Shown piece by piece: positions 25,186 through 34,060 of a stretch of DNA of 50,000 nucleotides (the stretch's first letter is position 1; every line of letters starts with the position of its first letter). The DNA is from Symbiodinium natans (lineage: Eukaryota; Sar; Dinophyceae; Suessiales; Symbiodiniaceae), in contig CAJNDS010002289.1 in the NCBI GenBank assembly GCA_905221605.1, positions 287,501 to 337,500 on the forward strand, written 5' to 3'. Below the pieces are notes generated by a model, which saw nothing but the letters and a program-made list of their open reading frames with translations, was not told the DNA's origin and made no database searches. The translations under genes and the position numbers were made by a program.

Positions 25186-25281
25186 GACTTTAGCCTGAGC
25201 GAGCTCGAAGGCTTAGGGGACCAGCTGCATGGGCCCCTCGTGCTGCAGTTACCCCCGCCCCCCAGGACCCGGAGGGTCCAG
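25186..25281 (+). CDS. Exon, putative cation-channel gene
   Basis: Acceptor CGGTCACCAG. DFSLSELEGLGDQLHGPLVL and onward, 32 codons to CAG|GTTTAGGG at 25282, phase 0 in and out. The DFSLSELEG motif fits directly after the FRLEILG of the pore region. The donor is the first unit of a long TTTAGGG array. Confidence 0.65.
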
Positions 25282-25375
25282 GTTTAGGGTTTAGGGTTTA
25301 GGGTTTAGGGTTTAGGGTTTAGGGTTTAGGGTTTAGGGTTTAGGGTTTAGGGTTTAGGGTTTAGGGTTTAGGCCT
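25282..25375 (+). repeat. TTTAGGG array used as donor
   Basis: Thirteen nearly perfect units directly after an exon. An 11-codon in-phase piece follows at 25381-25413 (acceptor GGCCTACCAG, donor GTTCCC), too short to call. Confidence 0.9.
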
Positions 25376-25619
25376 ACCAGAGTCCCTTATACCCCTCTGC
25401 TGTTAGAGCCAAGGTTCCCTGAATAAGCCCCCTTTAAGCCCAACAGGGCACCCTTGTTGTTCCTAGGTTGCTCTTGGGTCGGGGTGCCCCAAACCCCAAA
25501 CCCCAAACCCGAACCCCAAACCCCAAACCCCAAACCCTAAACCCCTAAGCCCCCGCCCACTTCCCACCGCAAAAAGCCCCGCCAGTGAAAATCCAACCCT
25601 AAACCCGAAACCCTAAACC

Positions 25620-25845
25620 CTATAGGTTTATAAACCCGAAACCCGAAACCCGAAACCCGAAACCCGAAACCCGAAACCCGAAACCCGAAACCCGAATCCC
25701 TAAACCCTAAACCCTAAACCCTAAACCCTAAACCCTAAACCCTAAACCCTAAACCCTAAACCCTAAACCCTAAACCCTAAACCCTAAACCCTAAACCCTA
25801 AACCCTAAACCCTAAACCCTAACCCTAACCCTAAACCTTAACGCA
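25620..25845. repeat. CCCGAAA then CCCTAAA array
   Basis: About nine homogeneous CCCGAAA units (25630-25695) switch abruptly to about eighteen CCCTAAA units (25700-25820). Confidence 0.95.
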
Positions 25846-25846
25846 G

Positions 25847-25937
25847 TAAGAAGCCCAGGACCATTCGGCAGGACCACACCTTCTCTGGTGAGGTCGACTC
25901 GGAAGCGGCAGATAACGAGCTTCCAGATCGTTCTTAA
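25847..25937 (+). CDS. Exon candidate, acidic
   Basis: Acceptor CTTAACGCAG. QDHTFSGEVDSEAADNELPD within an open frame to TAA at 25935-25937. A GTGAGG donor (about 25889) is possible. Another open frame reaches a GTTTAGG donor at 25972. Confidence 0.45.
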
Positions 25938-25959
25938 AAACATACGAAGGGCTTCTGGT

Positions 25960-26023
25960 GCTGAGGGTTTAGGCTTCAGGGTTTAGGGTTTAGGGCTAGG
26001 GTCTAGGGTTTAGGGTTTAGGGT

Positions 26024-26083
<60 letters not shown>

Positions 26084-26371
26084 GGTTCTGGTTTTGGGGT
26101 TTAGGGTTTGGGGTTTGGGATTTAGGGTTTGGCGTTAAGGGTTTAGGGTTTGTGGCTTAGGGTTTAGAGTTTAGGGTTGAGGGACTTGGTAGCCCACCCT
26201 TTCCCTTTTTTGGTTCTGAGTTCCCATATAAGGTAGCCATTGGAACCCAACAAAGGGTGCCCATATTCGAATATTGTGACTCGGATACCAAATAAAGACA
26301 TTGCACAACGAGTTGGGTTCCCCTACTGCAATGGGTCAGTTCAGCGGTTTAGGGTTTAGGGTTTAGGGTTT
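25960..26371. repeat. TTTAGGG/TTGAGGG arrays and a MITE-like piece
   Basis: About nine homogeneous TTGAGGG units at 26026-26092. 26190-26330 carries a GGTTC.GAGTTCCCATATAAGG...AAAGGGTGCCC element related to 42502-42652. No exon seen. Confidence 0.8.
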
Positions 26372-26376
26372 AGGGT

Positions 26377-26626
26377 CTCGTGTGGGCAGGAAGCTCCACA
26401 GCGGGGTTACGCAGGGCTCTCCTTTTTGCCACCAAGCAGCAACACAAAACAAGACAAGAAAGAAGGAATGTTCTGATAGGAGTCTGTGTCCTATGACTTC
26501 TGCCTAAATGCTGTACACTATACATATTGGCTTCTAAAAATAACTTGTGGGTGTGGCGGGGCTCCTGTGTAGACCTTAAGCCAAACACCGCACATGGCTA
26601 TGAGGTTGAATGCTTCCACACTCGCG
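26377..26626 (-). repeat. 3' LTR
   Basis: 250 bp, identical to 36512-36761 except one base (T at 26381, C at 36516). The outermost bases are CTCG...CGCG. A TGTGG...CCACA pair lies just inside, so the usual TG...CA ends are offset by four to six bases. Confidence 0.95.
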
Positions 26627-26635
26627 CTCCCCCTT
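26627..26635 (-). other. Polypurine tract
   Basis: On minus, AAGGGGGAG directly precedes the 3' LTR, the expected position of the plus-strand primer. Confidence 0.7.
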
Positions 26636-26836
26636 GGTGACGCGTCACCAACTGTATGATGGGAGGCAAACGAGCATCAGAAGAGGGCTCTCACTGGATC
26701 CTGCGGCCTGGGATGCCTTCCCGGCAGGGTCAAGTGTAGCCTCGTTGAAGCAAAATGCTTCGTTGAAGGAATGGGTTCGGTATGCCTCAGTCCGGCCTGG
26801 AGTGCTTCCCCGGCATGGATGAAGCAAAAAACTCAT

Positions 26837-27640
26837 CTACCCTGCTGGGTAAAGGCGTCGCACATCGACCTCGAGTTCAGTGCGACCACGCCACTCGTGT
26901 TCATGGTACCGGCGAGCAACTTCTGGGTTTCGCCAGCTGTCATCATAATACTGTCGCTCACCAGCTGCATAAATGGCTAGCGTCCTCCTGCGGCCTGTGA
27001 GTGCTCCCAGAGGAACGGGCAACCTGGTCTGCGCTGGGTCGAAGCGACGAACTCTCACGACAGCGTGCCAGCGTACTAAGACAGTTGGTCTCTCTGCATC
27101 GTACTGAAAGAAGTCCTGTCGAAACTCTGGCGGCGGTGCCTGAAAAAGTGTGGATAGATCTCCACCCCACGATGTCCTCGTCAGCCGCATTTCCCTCATA
27201 GTTGGCTGCAGCGTGGGGGCGGGCCAGCCGACCCTGAGGATATAGGGCGGATCAGGTGGATGATTGAGCCGTAGGGGCCTTGCTTGCAATGGGCCTCTAG
27301 GCTGGGCGACTACGTCTCTGTGGACAGGCTCAGGCGGGTTCGCTGGCGCGTCTGCTGGGCCTGGCATAAACACCTGAACCTCATCATCAGCAAAGGCAAA
27401 TGTGATAGGGCGGCCTTGAGGCTCTACATCAGGCTCCTGCTGCGCTACAGGTCTTGGGGGCCTTCGCCTCAAGCCTTCTTCAGGGCTCATTGCGGGAACG
27501 GGATCCCTAACACGAGCAACGGGGGCCTCGTCAGGATCTGGGCCTTCATACTCATCTTCGGGCTGTTCAGGAATGAAAAGCTCTTCAGGTTCTGGGGCTG
27601 GGAGTCTTGGCCGGCTTGTCGAAACACTGCCCTCAAACAA
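26837..27640 (-). CDS. Extra 3' ORF of the copia element
   Basis: 267 codons, no early ATG, in the -1 frame relative to the RT ORF it overlaps. The N-terminal half is acidic and proline-rich (PAPEPEELFIPEQPEDEYEG). The C-terminal half is basic and better ordered (WHAVVRVRRFDPAQTRLPVP, then RRYHEHEWRGRTELEVDVRR). It follows a hydrophobic segment near the RT ORF end. Function unknown. Could be a C-terminal domain reached by frameshift. Confidence 0.6.
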   Translation of the reverse strand: MFEGSVSTSRPRLPAPEPEELFIPEQPEDEYEGPDPDEAPVARVRDPVPAMSPEEGLRRRPPRPVAQQEPDVEPQGRPITFAFADDEVQVFMPGPADAPANPPEPVHRDVVAQPRGPLQARPLRLNHPPDPPYILRVGWPAPTLQPTMREMRLTRTSWGGDLSTLFQAPPPEFRQDFFQYDAERPTVLVRWHAVVRVRRFDPAQTRLPVPLGALTGRRRTLAIYAAGERQYYDDSWRNPEVARRYHEHEWRGRTELEVDVRRLYPAG

Positions 27641-29319
27641 GCCTTACATGCTTCCCAAACTGCAATGGACGTGATTGAGATTAGCACCGCAAACACTACA
27701 AGAGACCAGTCTTCACTACTCTGGGTCCTGTCCTGGTCCTTAGTGGCTCTGGCGTTGCACAGGCAACAGGCCAAAATGACTGCCCTTAGGCAATCCTTCA
27801 CGTGCTGAACGGATTTTGCCTTAGTGGTTTCGGCAGGCGGATCCTGCGCGGACATTCCCAGCACTGCCATCAACGTCTTGATCCTCTGCGGGCCAAGTGC
27901 CTTAGTCCCTATATCAGCACCATTCTTGTCTCCACCTACATGCACGAAAACGAGCAATTTCATGTCAGACCTCTCTTTCAGGACTCTAGCCCTAATTTTT
28001 AGGTGACGGGTTCTCCAAGAAACTGTGGGGCTGTTGATCACTGTGATAGCACTCAGGTTGTCGTTTGCCACAAACACCCTTGGCTCATGCTGCCACAGTT
28101 CACGAGCAAGTCCTACATGTGCAACTGCATAGTTACTGCCAGTAGTAGTGGAGAGAAGTTCTGCTTCACATGAAGACTGCGTGCAAAACGGCTGCCTTGT
28201 GCTGACCCAACCAACAGTAGACCCTTCACAGCGAAGCACGGTGCACTCATGAGACCTATCACCTCCTGGTGCGTGCGACGCATCTGTGTATGCCTGCAGC
28301 ACGCGCGTGTAGTCTTGCGTTCCTACAAGGTTGTACTCATCTCTGTCCTTAGGGCCTGCGAAAACAAGACCTACCGACGGCGTCACAGACAAGTAACCTA
28401 GAACCTGCAGGGCCTGCCTAAACGTGAACTCAGGGTCCTTTGTGCTCCACTGAGCAAGCTTGGAAACGGCGTAGCAAAGGTCAACCCTAGTACGAATCGA
28501 CAACCACAGCAGTTCACCTACAACTTGTTGGCACTTCCTAATGCTTTCGGCGTTGGGGTTAGGGACGGCAACAGGGTCCTCCAGTCCTTGCGGAAGAGGC
28601 TGCACAGAAGCGACAAACTCGTTGGTGTACCTACTCAGCAAGTCCTTTGCGTAAGCGGTTTGAGTCACAACCAACCTGCCCTCCCTTGACCAGTACAGCT
28701 CTAAGCCTAAAAAGCGAACTGGATTCGACGGGTCACTTCCAACCTTCTCTGGGTCAGAACACGCCCACTTTTCACAAACTGCCCTAATGACCCCCTCGCC
28801 TAAATCCTCTATACCTGACCCAAGAATATCGTCAACGTAGACAGCGATCCACCCGAGCACTTCCTGGGACTGCGCAGGCACAGGAAAGTCTGGGTCCTGA
28901 ACGAGAACTGTCTCAACGTCAACAACAAACCAAACGCACTCGTCAGCAAGAGACTGCACTAGCTTCAAAAGCTTGCTTTTCCAGGGAATTTTCAGGGTAC
29001 GAAGTTCAGAGTCTCTCGTGAAACCCCAGTCTCTTGGACTTTGGTCAAGACCGTAAACTGCCTTTTTCACTATGAGGAAAGTACCTACAGGCACGACTCC
29101 TTTGGACACTAGGATACGTGGAGGGTTCAGGACAACGTACTCGGCTGGGTTCTCGCTCTCCGGCGAGTCCCGGCGGACCGCGTGAGCAGTTCCAGCGTGG
29201 GCTACTGCTTCTTGTGCACCCTCACGGTTCCTAGGTAACAGTTCTGAGTTCAGGAAAGCAGTCTTGATGTCTACAGACCAAACAGGCATTCCACGACGTG
29301 AACTATATGCTAACAACAT
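27487..29319 (-). CDS. Copia reverse transcriptase and RNase H
   Basis: 610 codons. RT motifs: VWSVDIKTAFLNSELLP near residue 14, YGLDQSPRDWG near 90, and WIAVYVDDILGSG (catalytic VDD) near 166. RNase H: YTDASHAPGGD, SSCEAELLSTT and ANDNLSAI, then the typical HLKIRARVLKE and DIGTKAL. The frame is open further upstream to about 29361 (HDLYSSGVDLTHLRM), so 29319 is not the true start. The N-terminal RT part (KLICSIKAPKGRLKARIVAC) is at the end of the integrase ORF in another frame. The last 90 codons include a likely transmembrane stretch (WSLVVFAVLISITSIAVW). Confidence 0.9.
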   Translation of the reverse strand: MLLAYSSRRGMPVWSVDIKTAFLNSELLPRNREGAQEAVAHAGTAHAVRRDSPESENPAEYVVLNPPRILVSKGVVPVGTFLIVKKAVYGLDQSPRDWGFTRDSELRTLKIPWKSKLLKLVQSLADECVWFVVDVETVLVQDPDFPVPAQSQEVLGWIAVYVDDILGSGIEDLGEGVIRAVCEKWACSDPEKVGSDPSNPVRFLGLELYWSREGRLVVTQTAYAKDLLSRYTNEFVASVQPLPQGLEDPVAVPNPNAESIRKCQQVVGELLWLSIRTRVDLCYAVSKLAQWSTKDPEFTFRQALQVLGYLSVTPSVGLVFAGPKDRDEYNLVGTQDYTRVLQAYTDASHAPGGDRSHECTVLRCEGSTVGWVSTRQPFCTQSSCEAELLSTTTGSNYAVAHVGLARELWQHEPRVFVANDNLSAITVINSPTVSWRTRHLKIRARVLKERSDMKLLVFVHVGGDKNGADIGTKALGPQRIKTLMAVLGMSAQDPPAETTKAKSVQHVKDCLRAVILACCLCNARATKDQDRTQSSEDWSLVVFAVLISITSIAVWEACKACLRAVFRQAGQDSQPQNLKSFSFLNSPKMSMKAQILTRPPLLVLGIPFPQ

Positions 29320-29356
29320 GCGCAGGTGAGTAAGGTCAACTCCACTAGAGTAGAGG

Positions 29357-32300
29357 TCATGTTTCCTCTGGCCGGGCCTTTGACTCTCCTAGGCACGTAC
29401 CAAGAAAGTTACCACAAGCAACTATTCGGGCTTTGAGCCTACCTTTGGGGGCCTTGATACTGCAGATAAGCTTTGAGGGAATGACAGTGACCTTCACACC
29501 CTTCGCGCTCAACTCGTCCAGCCTCTCCTGGGTCACAGGCTCAAGCGCCTCTTTGTCCTCAGTTAGGGACAGGAACTCTGCGACGACTGCCGGTCGCCAC
29601 ACCTCGAAGTTTTGAAGAACTTGCCAGTTCGGTACGATCTTGGTCTGCAACACCTGCTCCGGCGTGTCCTCTTGAACCGCGTTCTCATCAAGACTTTCCG
29701 GAAAGGATGCTTCACACACGCAGACAGCAACCGCACTTTCGTCACGCAAGCTCAAAGCACGCAACTCGCACTCCAACTCCTCACGCTTCACGAGCAGGTC
29801 AGAGAGGATGGTGCCCTCACAGGCCTCCTTTAGGCCATGCTCTTCAAAGGCTGTGATAAACTCTTGTCGCTCATGGGCGATCAGCTTGCTCACCACACTG
29901 TGCTCGTTAAGCAGCCCTTCAAGCGCCCACGCATCACCCTCAAGCTCGCGCGGTTCTAAAAACAGAGCCTGCTCAACTTCTTGCTCATAGGCCTCCTCGT
30001 CACACGCTCTGTCTGGCGTGTCTTCAAGGTTAGTTGGCCGAAAACTGTCGAAAAACAACTGTGCTTCGAACTCCTCGCACCCTACCACACAACAGCAAGG
30101 TACGCTCATGGACAGGTCTGGCTCGGCAGACACCTCACGCTCAACGGTTGCCTCTGGCGACACCCCAGCAAAGCACACGGCGTCAAGCTTCACAAACAAC
30201 TTGCTGCAAACAACACAGTCACGTTCACAGCAACTACAGGTACATGCGGCGGCCTGCTCTTCAGCAACAGGACCTACGCCTTCACTCTCAAGCTTTTTTG
30301 GGTTTTGGATTATGCTATTTTTAGGGTTTTTGGGATTTTCAAGCTCTTTCAGAGGGGTGGCTCCCCCTTGCTGTGCAACAGCAATATTGGAAAAATGCTC
30401 TTGTGGGGGAACGTTGAACCCCAAGCTTGTCAACTCCGCACGCTCCGCTCCTTTGAGCTTATCCGGGCGGATCACCGTGTAAGCAGAGAGCACAACTCGA
30501 TGCTCTTCACATGGCCACGGTTCAGTGCAATGCCACCGGTGCGAGTTGAACTGAAACGGCTGTCCTAAGGGAAAAACTTGTCCTTGCGCAACTTGTCCTG
30601 TAGGAAGCGTTTTGCAAACCGCTGGTCCACTTTGCTCATCACCACTGACAGTTTGCACCCACAAGCCACCACCACCAGACGGCGCTTGCGCAGTAACTAT
30701 GTGGTTTGGGTACAACGGATGATTGTGAACATCACGGTGCAACACTGCCTCAGCGTCAGTACTCAAAACAACGGTAGTAAACTCAGCACGTGGCACAGCA
30801 TGCCGCACAAGCTTGGTCAACAACGCTGCAACACCTGAGTAACGCTTCGTGTTCTTGGTCACACCTGACACGCCACCATGCACAAACTGACCAAACACAT
30901 GATGCTTGCCAGAGTGTAGACGCTTGCCATTATCACGCGACGCGTCAAGGTCAGAAAGAGACAACTGAGCAACAAAGGCCAAAGCCGCATCAACATCAAA
31001 TGGCGTTGTAGCAGCAAGCTCACGAGCACATTGGTCAACGGCCTGGGGTGTTCCCCGGCTTTCGCAACCAACTTTCGCAAGCACAACGGGCCGTTTGGCA
31101 CTATGCCGGCGCACTGGGGCTGGCAGCTCTCCCTCTTCAAACGGTGGATCGTCGCCATCAGGATTGGTGGCAACTACCTGTAAGTTTGGGCTGTCGCCGT
31201 GAAACAACTTCCTCGCAAGCTTCAACATGTTACCGACCAACACAACATAGCCATGTTTTACAAGGCTGGCGGGGCACAACACAATACCGTCTTCGGCACG
31301 GGCCTTCCACTCTGACTGACGTCGGCGATGCCATGTCCTAGTAAGTATCTGTGTTTTAGTGCCGTAAGGTGCCAACGTGGGCTGTGGCCATCCCAAGCGG
31401 GCAAGCGTGTCTGACCGCCACCTCGCGGCGACCGCTCTTGCGGCGCAGGCCCACTTATCGGGGGGATGCGCGTTAGCTAGCAGAATAGTACGAACCTGCT
31501 GCTTTAGTCGGCATACGACATTTTCAACCCTGCCGTTGCTGTTGTGCTCTTGGGGCGCAGCGGCAGTGTGCAATATGCCACGCGCGTCAACGAAACGCCT
31601 AAACGGTGTAGAGATGAACTCGGACCCTGCGTCTGTATGGATTCGCGCAATCGGCAACTTCAGCACCTCAAGCTGCGCGCAAATTCGGGCGGTAGCATGT
31701 GCAACTTCGTTCGGACCTTTGGAGTCAAGGGGTTCAACAAAGACAAGCTCAACCATTTTAATGGGGCGGTTTTCGGCATCAGCTTCATCGTCCAGCTTAG
31801 CCTTATCTTCCGCACAGCGCTCAAGCAACTCACGACCTGCAGCGTGGCTGCCACGCGTGGGGTACAACTTATCACCGAACCACTCATCTAGAGCGCGATC
31901 CTCTTCGCTAGGATCTACAACTGAAGGCTCATAGCCCTCACAATCACTTGGGATGCTGGGCTCGTTCGGGCACTCGGCCTGAGGACCTCCCCGGCTTATG
32001 TCGAGCTCCTCACAAACCTCACCCAACACAACACTCCCCCGAAGTTCACTCGAGGCATCCGCGCCAGCATCTGGCATCAGCGAACCCTCCCCCGAACCCG
32101 GAAGCTCATGACACTTACTCCCTCGCTGACCATCGGGTCCAACTCGGGGCACTCCAGGATCGCCATCACCATCCAACCCTGGTTGATTATCGGGCTCGGC
32201 CTCAACCTCCCTAGGTTCATCTGGCTCATTTCCCAAATCCACCTGACTAGCGCGCTCTTCATCAGGATTTGCCGGAGTTTGGGACTCTGCCAACAAGGGC

Positions 32301-32500
32301 CGACCACGCACGTCAACAGGAACTGTGTAAACCGCAGTCAATAGATAACGCCTACGATGACTGAGTTCGTCCTGCGACTTTTTGTACGGACCTGGACAAT
32401 CAAGCGACAATACAAAGGCCTGTGGTGCGCGGACTCGTCTATGTTGCCTTTGGGTAGCGGTCCCGATCACACAATCTCTGCATGTCCTTAAGGTGGCCAA
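29357..32500 (-). CDS. Copia integrase with C-terminal extension, including dioxygenase-like segment
   Basis: 1047 codons, no usable ATG at the start. Residues 7-10 are the CxxC of the HHCC zinc motif (its HxxxxH is in the preceding ORF). The integrase core has SLDCPGPY (D34), RIHTDAGSEF (second D) and NGRVENVV (E), with an acidic insertion of roughly 200 residues between the first two. After about residue 570 comes a segment with HRDVHN and, about 75 residues on, FNSHRWHCTEPW followed by HRVVLSAYT: an HxD...H...R pattern. The C terminus holds the start of the RT in this frame. Confidence 0.85.
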   Translation of the reverse strand: MATLRTCRDCVIGTATQRQHRRVRAPQAFVLSLDCPGPYKKSQDELSHRRRYLLTAVYTVPVDVRGRPLLAESQTPANPDEERASQVDLGNEPDEPREVEAEPDNQPGLDGDGDPGVPRVGPDGQRGSKCHELPGSGEGSLMPDAGADASSELRGSVVLGEVCEELDISRGGPQAECPNEPSIPSDCEGYEPSVVDPSEEDRALDEWFGDKLYPTRGSHAAGRELLERCAEDKAKLDDEADAENRPIKMVELVFVEPLDSKGPNEVAHATARICAQLEVLKLPIARIHTDAGSEFISTPFRRFVDARGILHTAAAPQEHNSNGRVENVVCRLKQQVRTILLANAHPPDKWACAARAVAARWRSDTLARLGWPQPTLAPYGTKTQILTRTWHRRRQSEWKARAEDGIVLCPASLVKHGYVVLVGNMLKLARKLFHGDSPNLQVVATNPDGDDPPFEEGELPAPVRRHSAKRPVVLAKVGCESRGTPQAVDQCARELAATTPFDVDAALAFVAQLSLSDLDASRDNGKRLHSGKHHVFGQFVHGGVSGVTKNTKRYSGVAALLTKLVRHAVPRAEFTTVVLSTDAEAVLHRDVHNHPLYPNHIVTAQAPSGGGGLWVQTVSGDEQSGPAVCKTLPTGQVAQGQVFPLGQPFQFNSHRWHCTEPWPCEEHRVVLSAYTVIRPDKLKGAERAELTSLGFNVPPQEHFSNIAVAQQGGATPLKELENPKNPKNSIIQNPKKLESEGVGPVAEEQAAACTCSCCERDCVVCSKLFVKLDAVCFAGVSPEATVEREVSAEPDLSMSVPCCCVVGCEEFEAQLFFDSFRPTNLEDTPDRACDEEAYEQEVEQALFLEPRELEGDAWALEGLLNEHSVVSKLIAHERQEFITAFEEHGLKEACEGTILSDLLVKREELECELRALSLRDESAVAVCVCEASFPESLDENAVQEDTPEQVLQTKIVPNWQVLQNFEVWRPAVVAEFLSLTEDKEALEPVTQERLDELSAKGVKVTVIPSKLICSIKAPKGRLKARIVACGNFLGTCLGESKARPEET

Positions 32501-33210
32501 TGTCCATTCTTTACATGTGTTTCAAAACTAATCTTGGAAAGTTTGAGTTTGGGGCTCCCCGACACAACGGCCTCAAGCTGAGCACACACAATGCGCAATG
32601 CACCTGGCGCCCATGCCGCCCATCGAGCAGACTCCCCAACAGTGGATTGGTTTGGATCACCCACTCCCTCACCCTGCCAACCCGGACCCCTCACACTCAT
32701 GGCGCTCATCGGCTGTGTGGACGCCCACGTAGTTGGCTTCCTTTTAGGGTGGCCAAGCGGTCCTTGATCCCCATGAATTTGCTTTAACCCCAGCAATCGC
32801 TCAACTGCTAGGTAACTCGGAGTGGCCCACATTGAAGGGTATCCATCTGGGGCCTCATGCTCCATGACCTCAGGGCTCAGGTACGACTGAGGGTCCTGGG
32901 GATTTTCAAACAACACCCAACATCGACTCCTGAATGTGTAGGTACCGGCATCCCCTGCCGAGGTGCTTCCCACGCGTTTTATGCACTCATCAGCTGTCCC
33001 GTCTACCCAGGTAACTGCTCGTGATGCCAACAATGCCAACATGTACATGCGATGCAAAAGGACATCAGATTCATACACCTGCGACTGCTGAGAGGGAGTC
33101 AAACCGGGCAAACCATGCGCATGGGGGCCATCGCGAGCTCTAAGTTGGACCTCCCTCCCGAAACCGACACCTCGAGAATGGACCACAGGGCGGACCCCCG
33201 AGCACCGCAT
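32488..33210 (-). CDS. Copia ORF: C-terminal half of methyltransferase-like domain and HHCC histidines
   Basis: 240 codons, no ATG at start. Contains CWVLFENPQDPQSYL (an ENP motif) and DQGPLGHPKRKPTTWAST, then ends in FETHVKNGHWPP, the HxxxxH half of the integrase zinc motif. It continues the PPC-containing segment of the previous ORF after a +1 shift, and leads into the integrase ORF after a -1 shift. Confidence 0.7.
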   Translation of the reverse strand: MRCSGVRPVVHSRGVGFGREVQLRARDGPHAHGLPGLTPSQQSQVYESDVLLHRMYMLALLASRAVTWVDGTADECIKRVGSTSAGDAGTYTFRSRCWVLFENPQDPQSYLSPEVMEHEAPDGYPSMWATPSYLAVERLLGLKQIHGDQGPLGHPKRKPTTWASTQPMSAMSVRGPGWQGEGVGDPNQSTVGESARWAAWAPGALRIVCAQLEAVVSGSPKLKLSKISFETHVKNGHWPP

Positions 33211-34060
33211 CGACTTTCCCCGAACAAACTAACTCAAGGAGGTACCTATACGTGAGCGGGTTCATCAGGTCTTCTTTTAGGTCGACCGACACACAAACAC
33301 CTCCTGCAGCTGTCACGGCATCCTCAATCTGCCGCCGGCTCTCAGCAAACAAGTTAAGAACTACCTTCCCAGCCTTTTTAAGTTTTCGCCTAAACCTACG
33401 ATTCCAGACTAAGGTCTCATGTGACTGCTCTGGCCACGCTGCGACTGCGGACTTCACATCATTTGGGATTTGGGGCCACATGCGTCCTGCAGCAACATGC
33501 AAAGCCGAACCAACGTCCCCATCAACCCGCACGTCGTGAATCAACTTGTCTAAAAGCTCAATTTCGGTGTTGTGCGCTGTGCGGATTTCGAGCGTTCGTG
33601 CACACAGGTCATTGGCGAAGCTCCACATGCGATGTTGCTCAATTTCGGCGATCAACTTGTATGCCTCAGTTTCTGACACTCGGGGGCATCCAGAAGTAGT
33701 GAGAACTTCAATCTTTCCGCGTTGCGGGTGAGCTAGCACACACCTTCGACCTGACCAGTCTAGCCGACATCCAAGCTCGATAAGCTGTCCTAGGGAAACG
33801 ATCGGCTCAGCCTCTTGGTCAGTGACAAGTGTGCCTAGTGAGTTGACCCATAACATCGCGGAACCTGACGCGAGATTCACTTCATGTCTCCTGAGAGCAC
33901 TCAAGTCCTCGCCCTCAAGCTTCGGTCTAAGGCACGCGCTTGCACCGGAATCGATCAGGCCATACTTGCAACTAAGGCCCGGGCCATCCGGCACGCCCAG
34001 ATGGGCTGCGTCAGACGGCTCAAAACTCGCGCGGTCGTTTTGGAACAACTCTGGCACCAA
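33140..34060 (-). CDS. Copia aspartic protease and N-terminal half of methyltransferase-like domain
   Basis: Protease: YGLIDSGASACLRP (DSGA active site) about residue 33. The segment after about residue 225 resembles a C5-cytosine methyltransferase: VVLNLFAESRRQIEDAV with VCVSVDL (motif I/II-like), then VDAVLGGPPCGPFSRC (motif IV-like, with the Pro-Cys). The frame stops a few codons later and the next ORF takes over. The true N terminus lies in gag in another frame; no ATG is visible. Confidence 0.75.
   Translation of the reverse strand: MVPELFQNDRASFEPSDAAHLGVPDGPGLSCKYGLIDSGASACLRPKLEGEDLSALRRHEVNLASGSAMLWVNSLGTLVTDQEAEPIVSLGQLIELGCRLDWSGRRCVLAHPQRGKIEVLTTSGCPRVSETEAYKLIAEIEQHRMWSFANDLCARTLEIRTAHNTEIELLDKLIHDVRVDGDVGSALHVAAGRMWPQIPNDVKSAVAAWPEQSHETLVWNRRFRRKLKKAGKVVLNLFAESRRQIEDAVTAAGGVCVSVDLKEDLMNPLTYRYLLELVCSGKVDAVLGGPPCGPFSRCRFREGGPT

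Noticed and set aside
29981-30568. Plus-strand ORFs of 86-195 codons inside the copia element
   Set aside because: Antisense shadows of the integrase-extension ORF. The minus frame carries the recognisable motifs.
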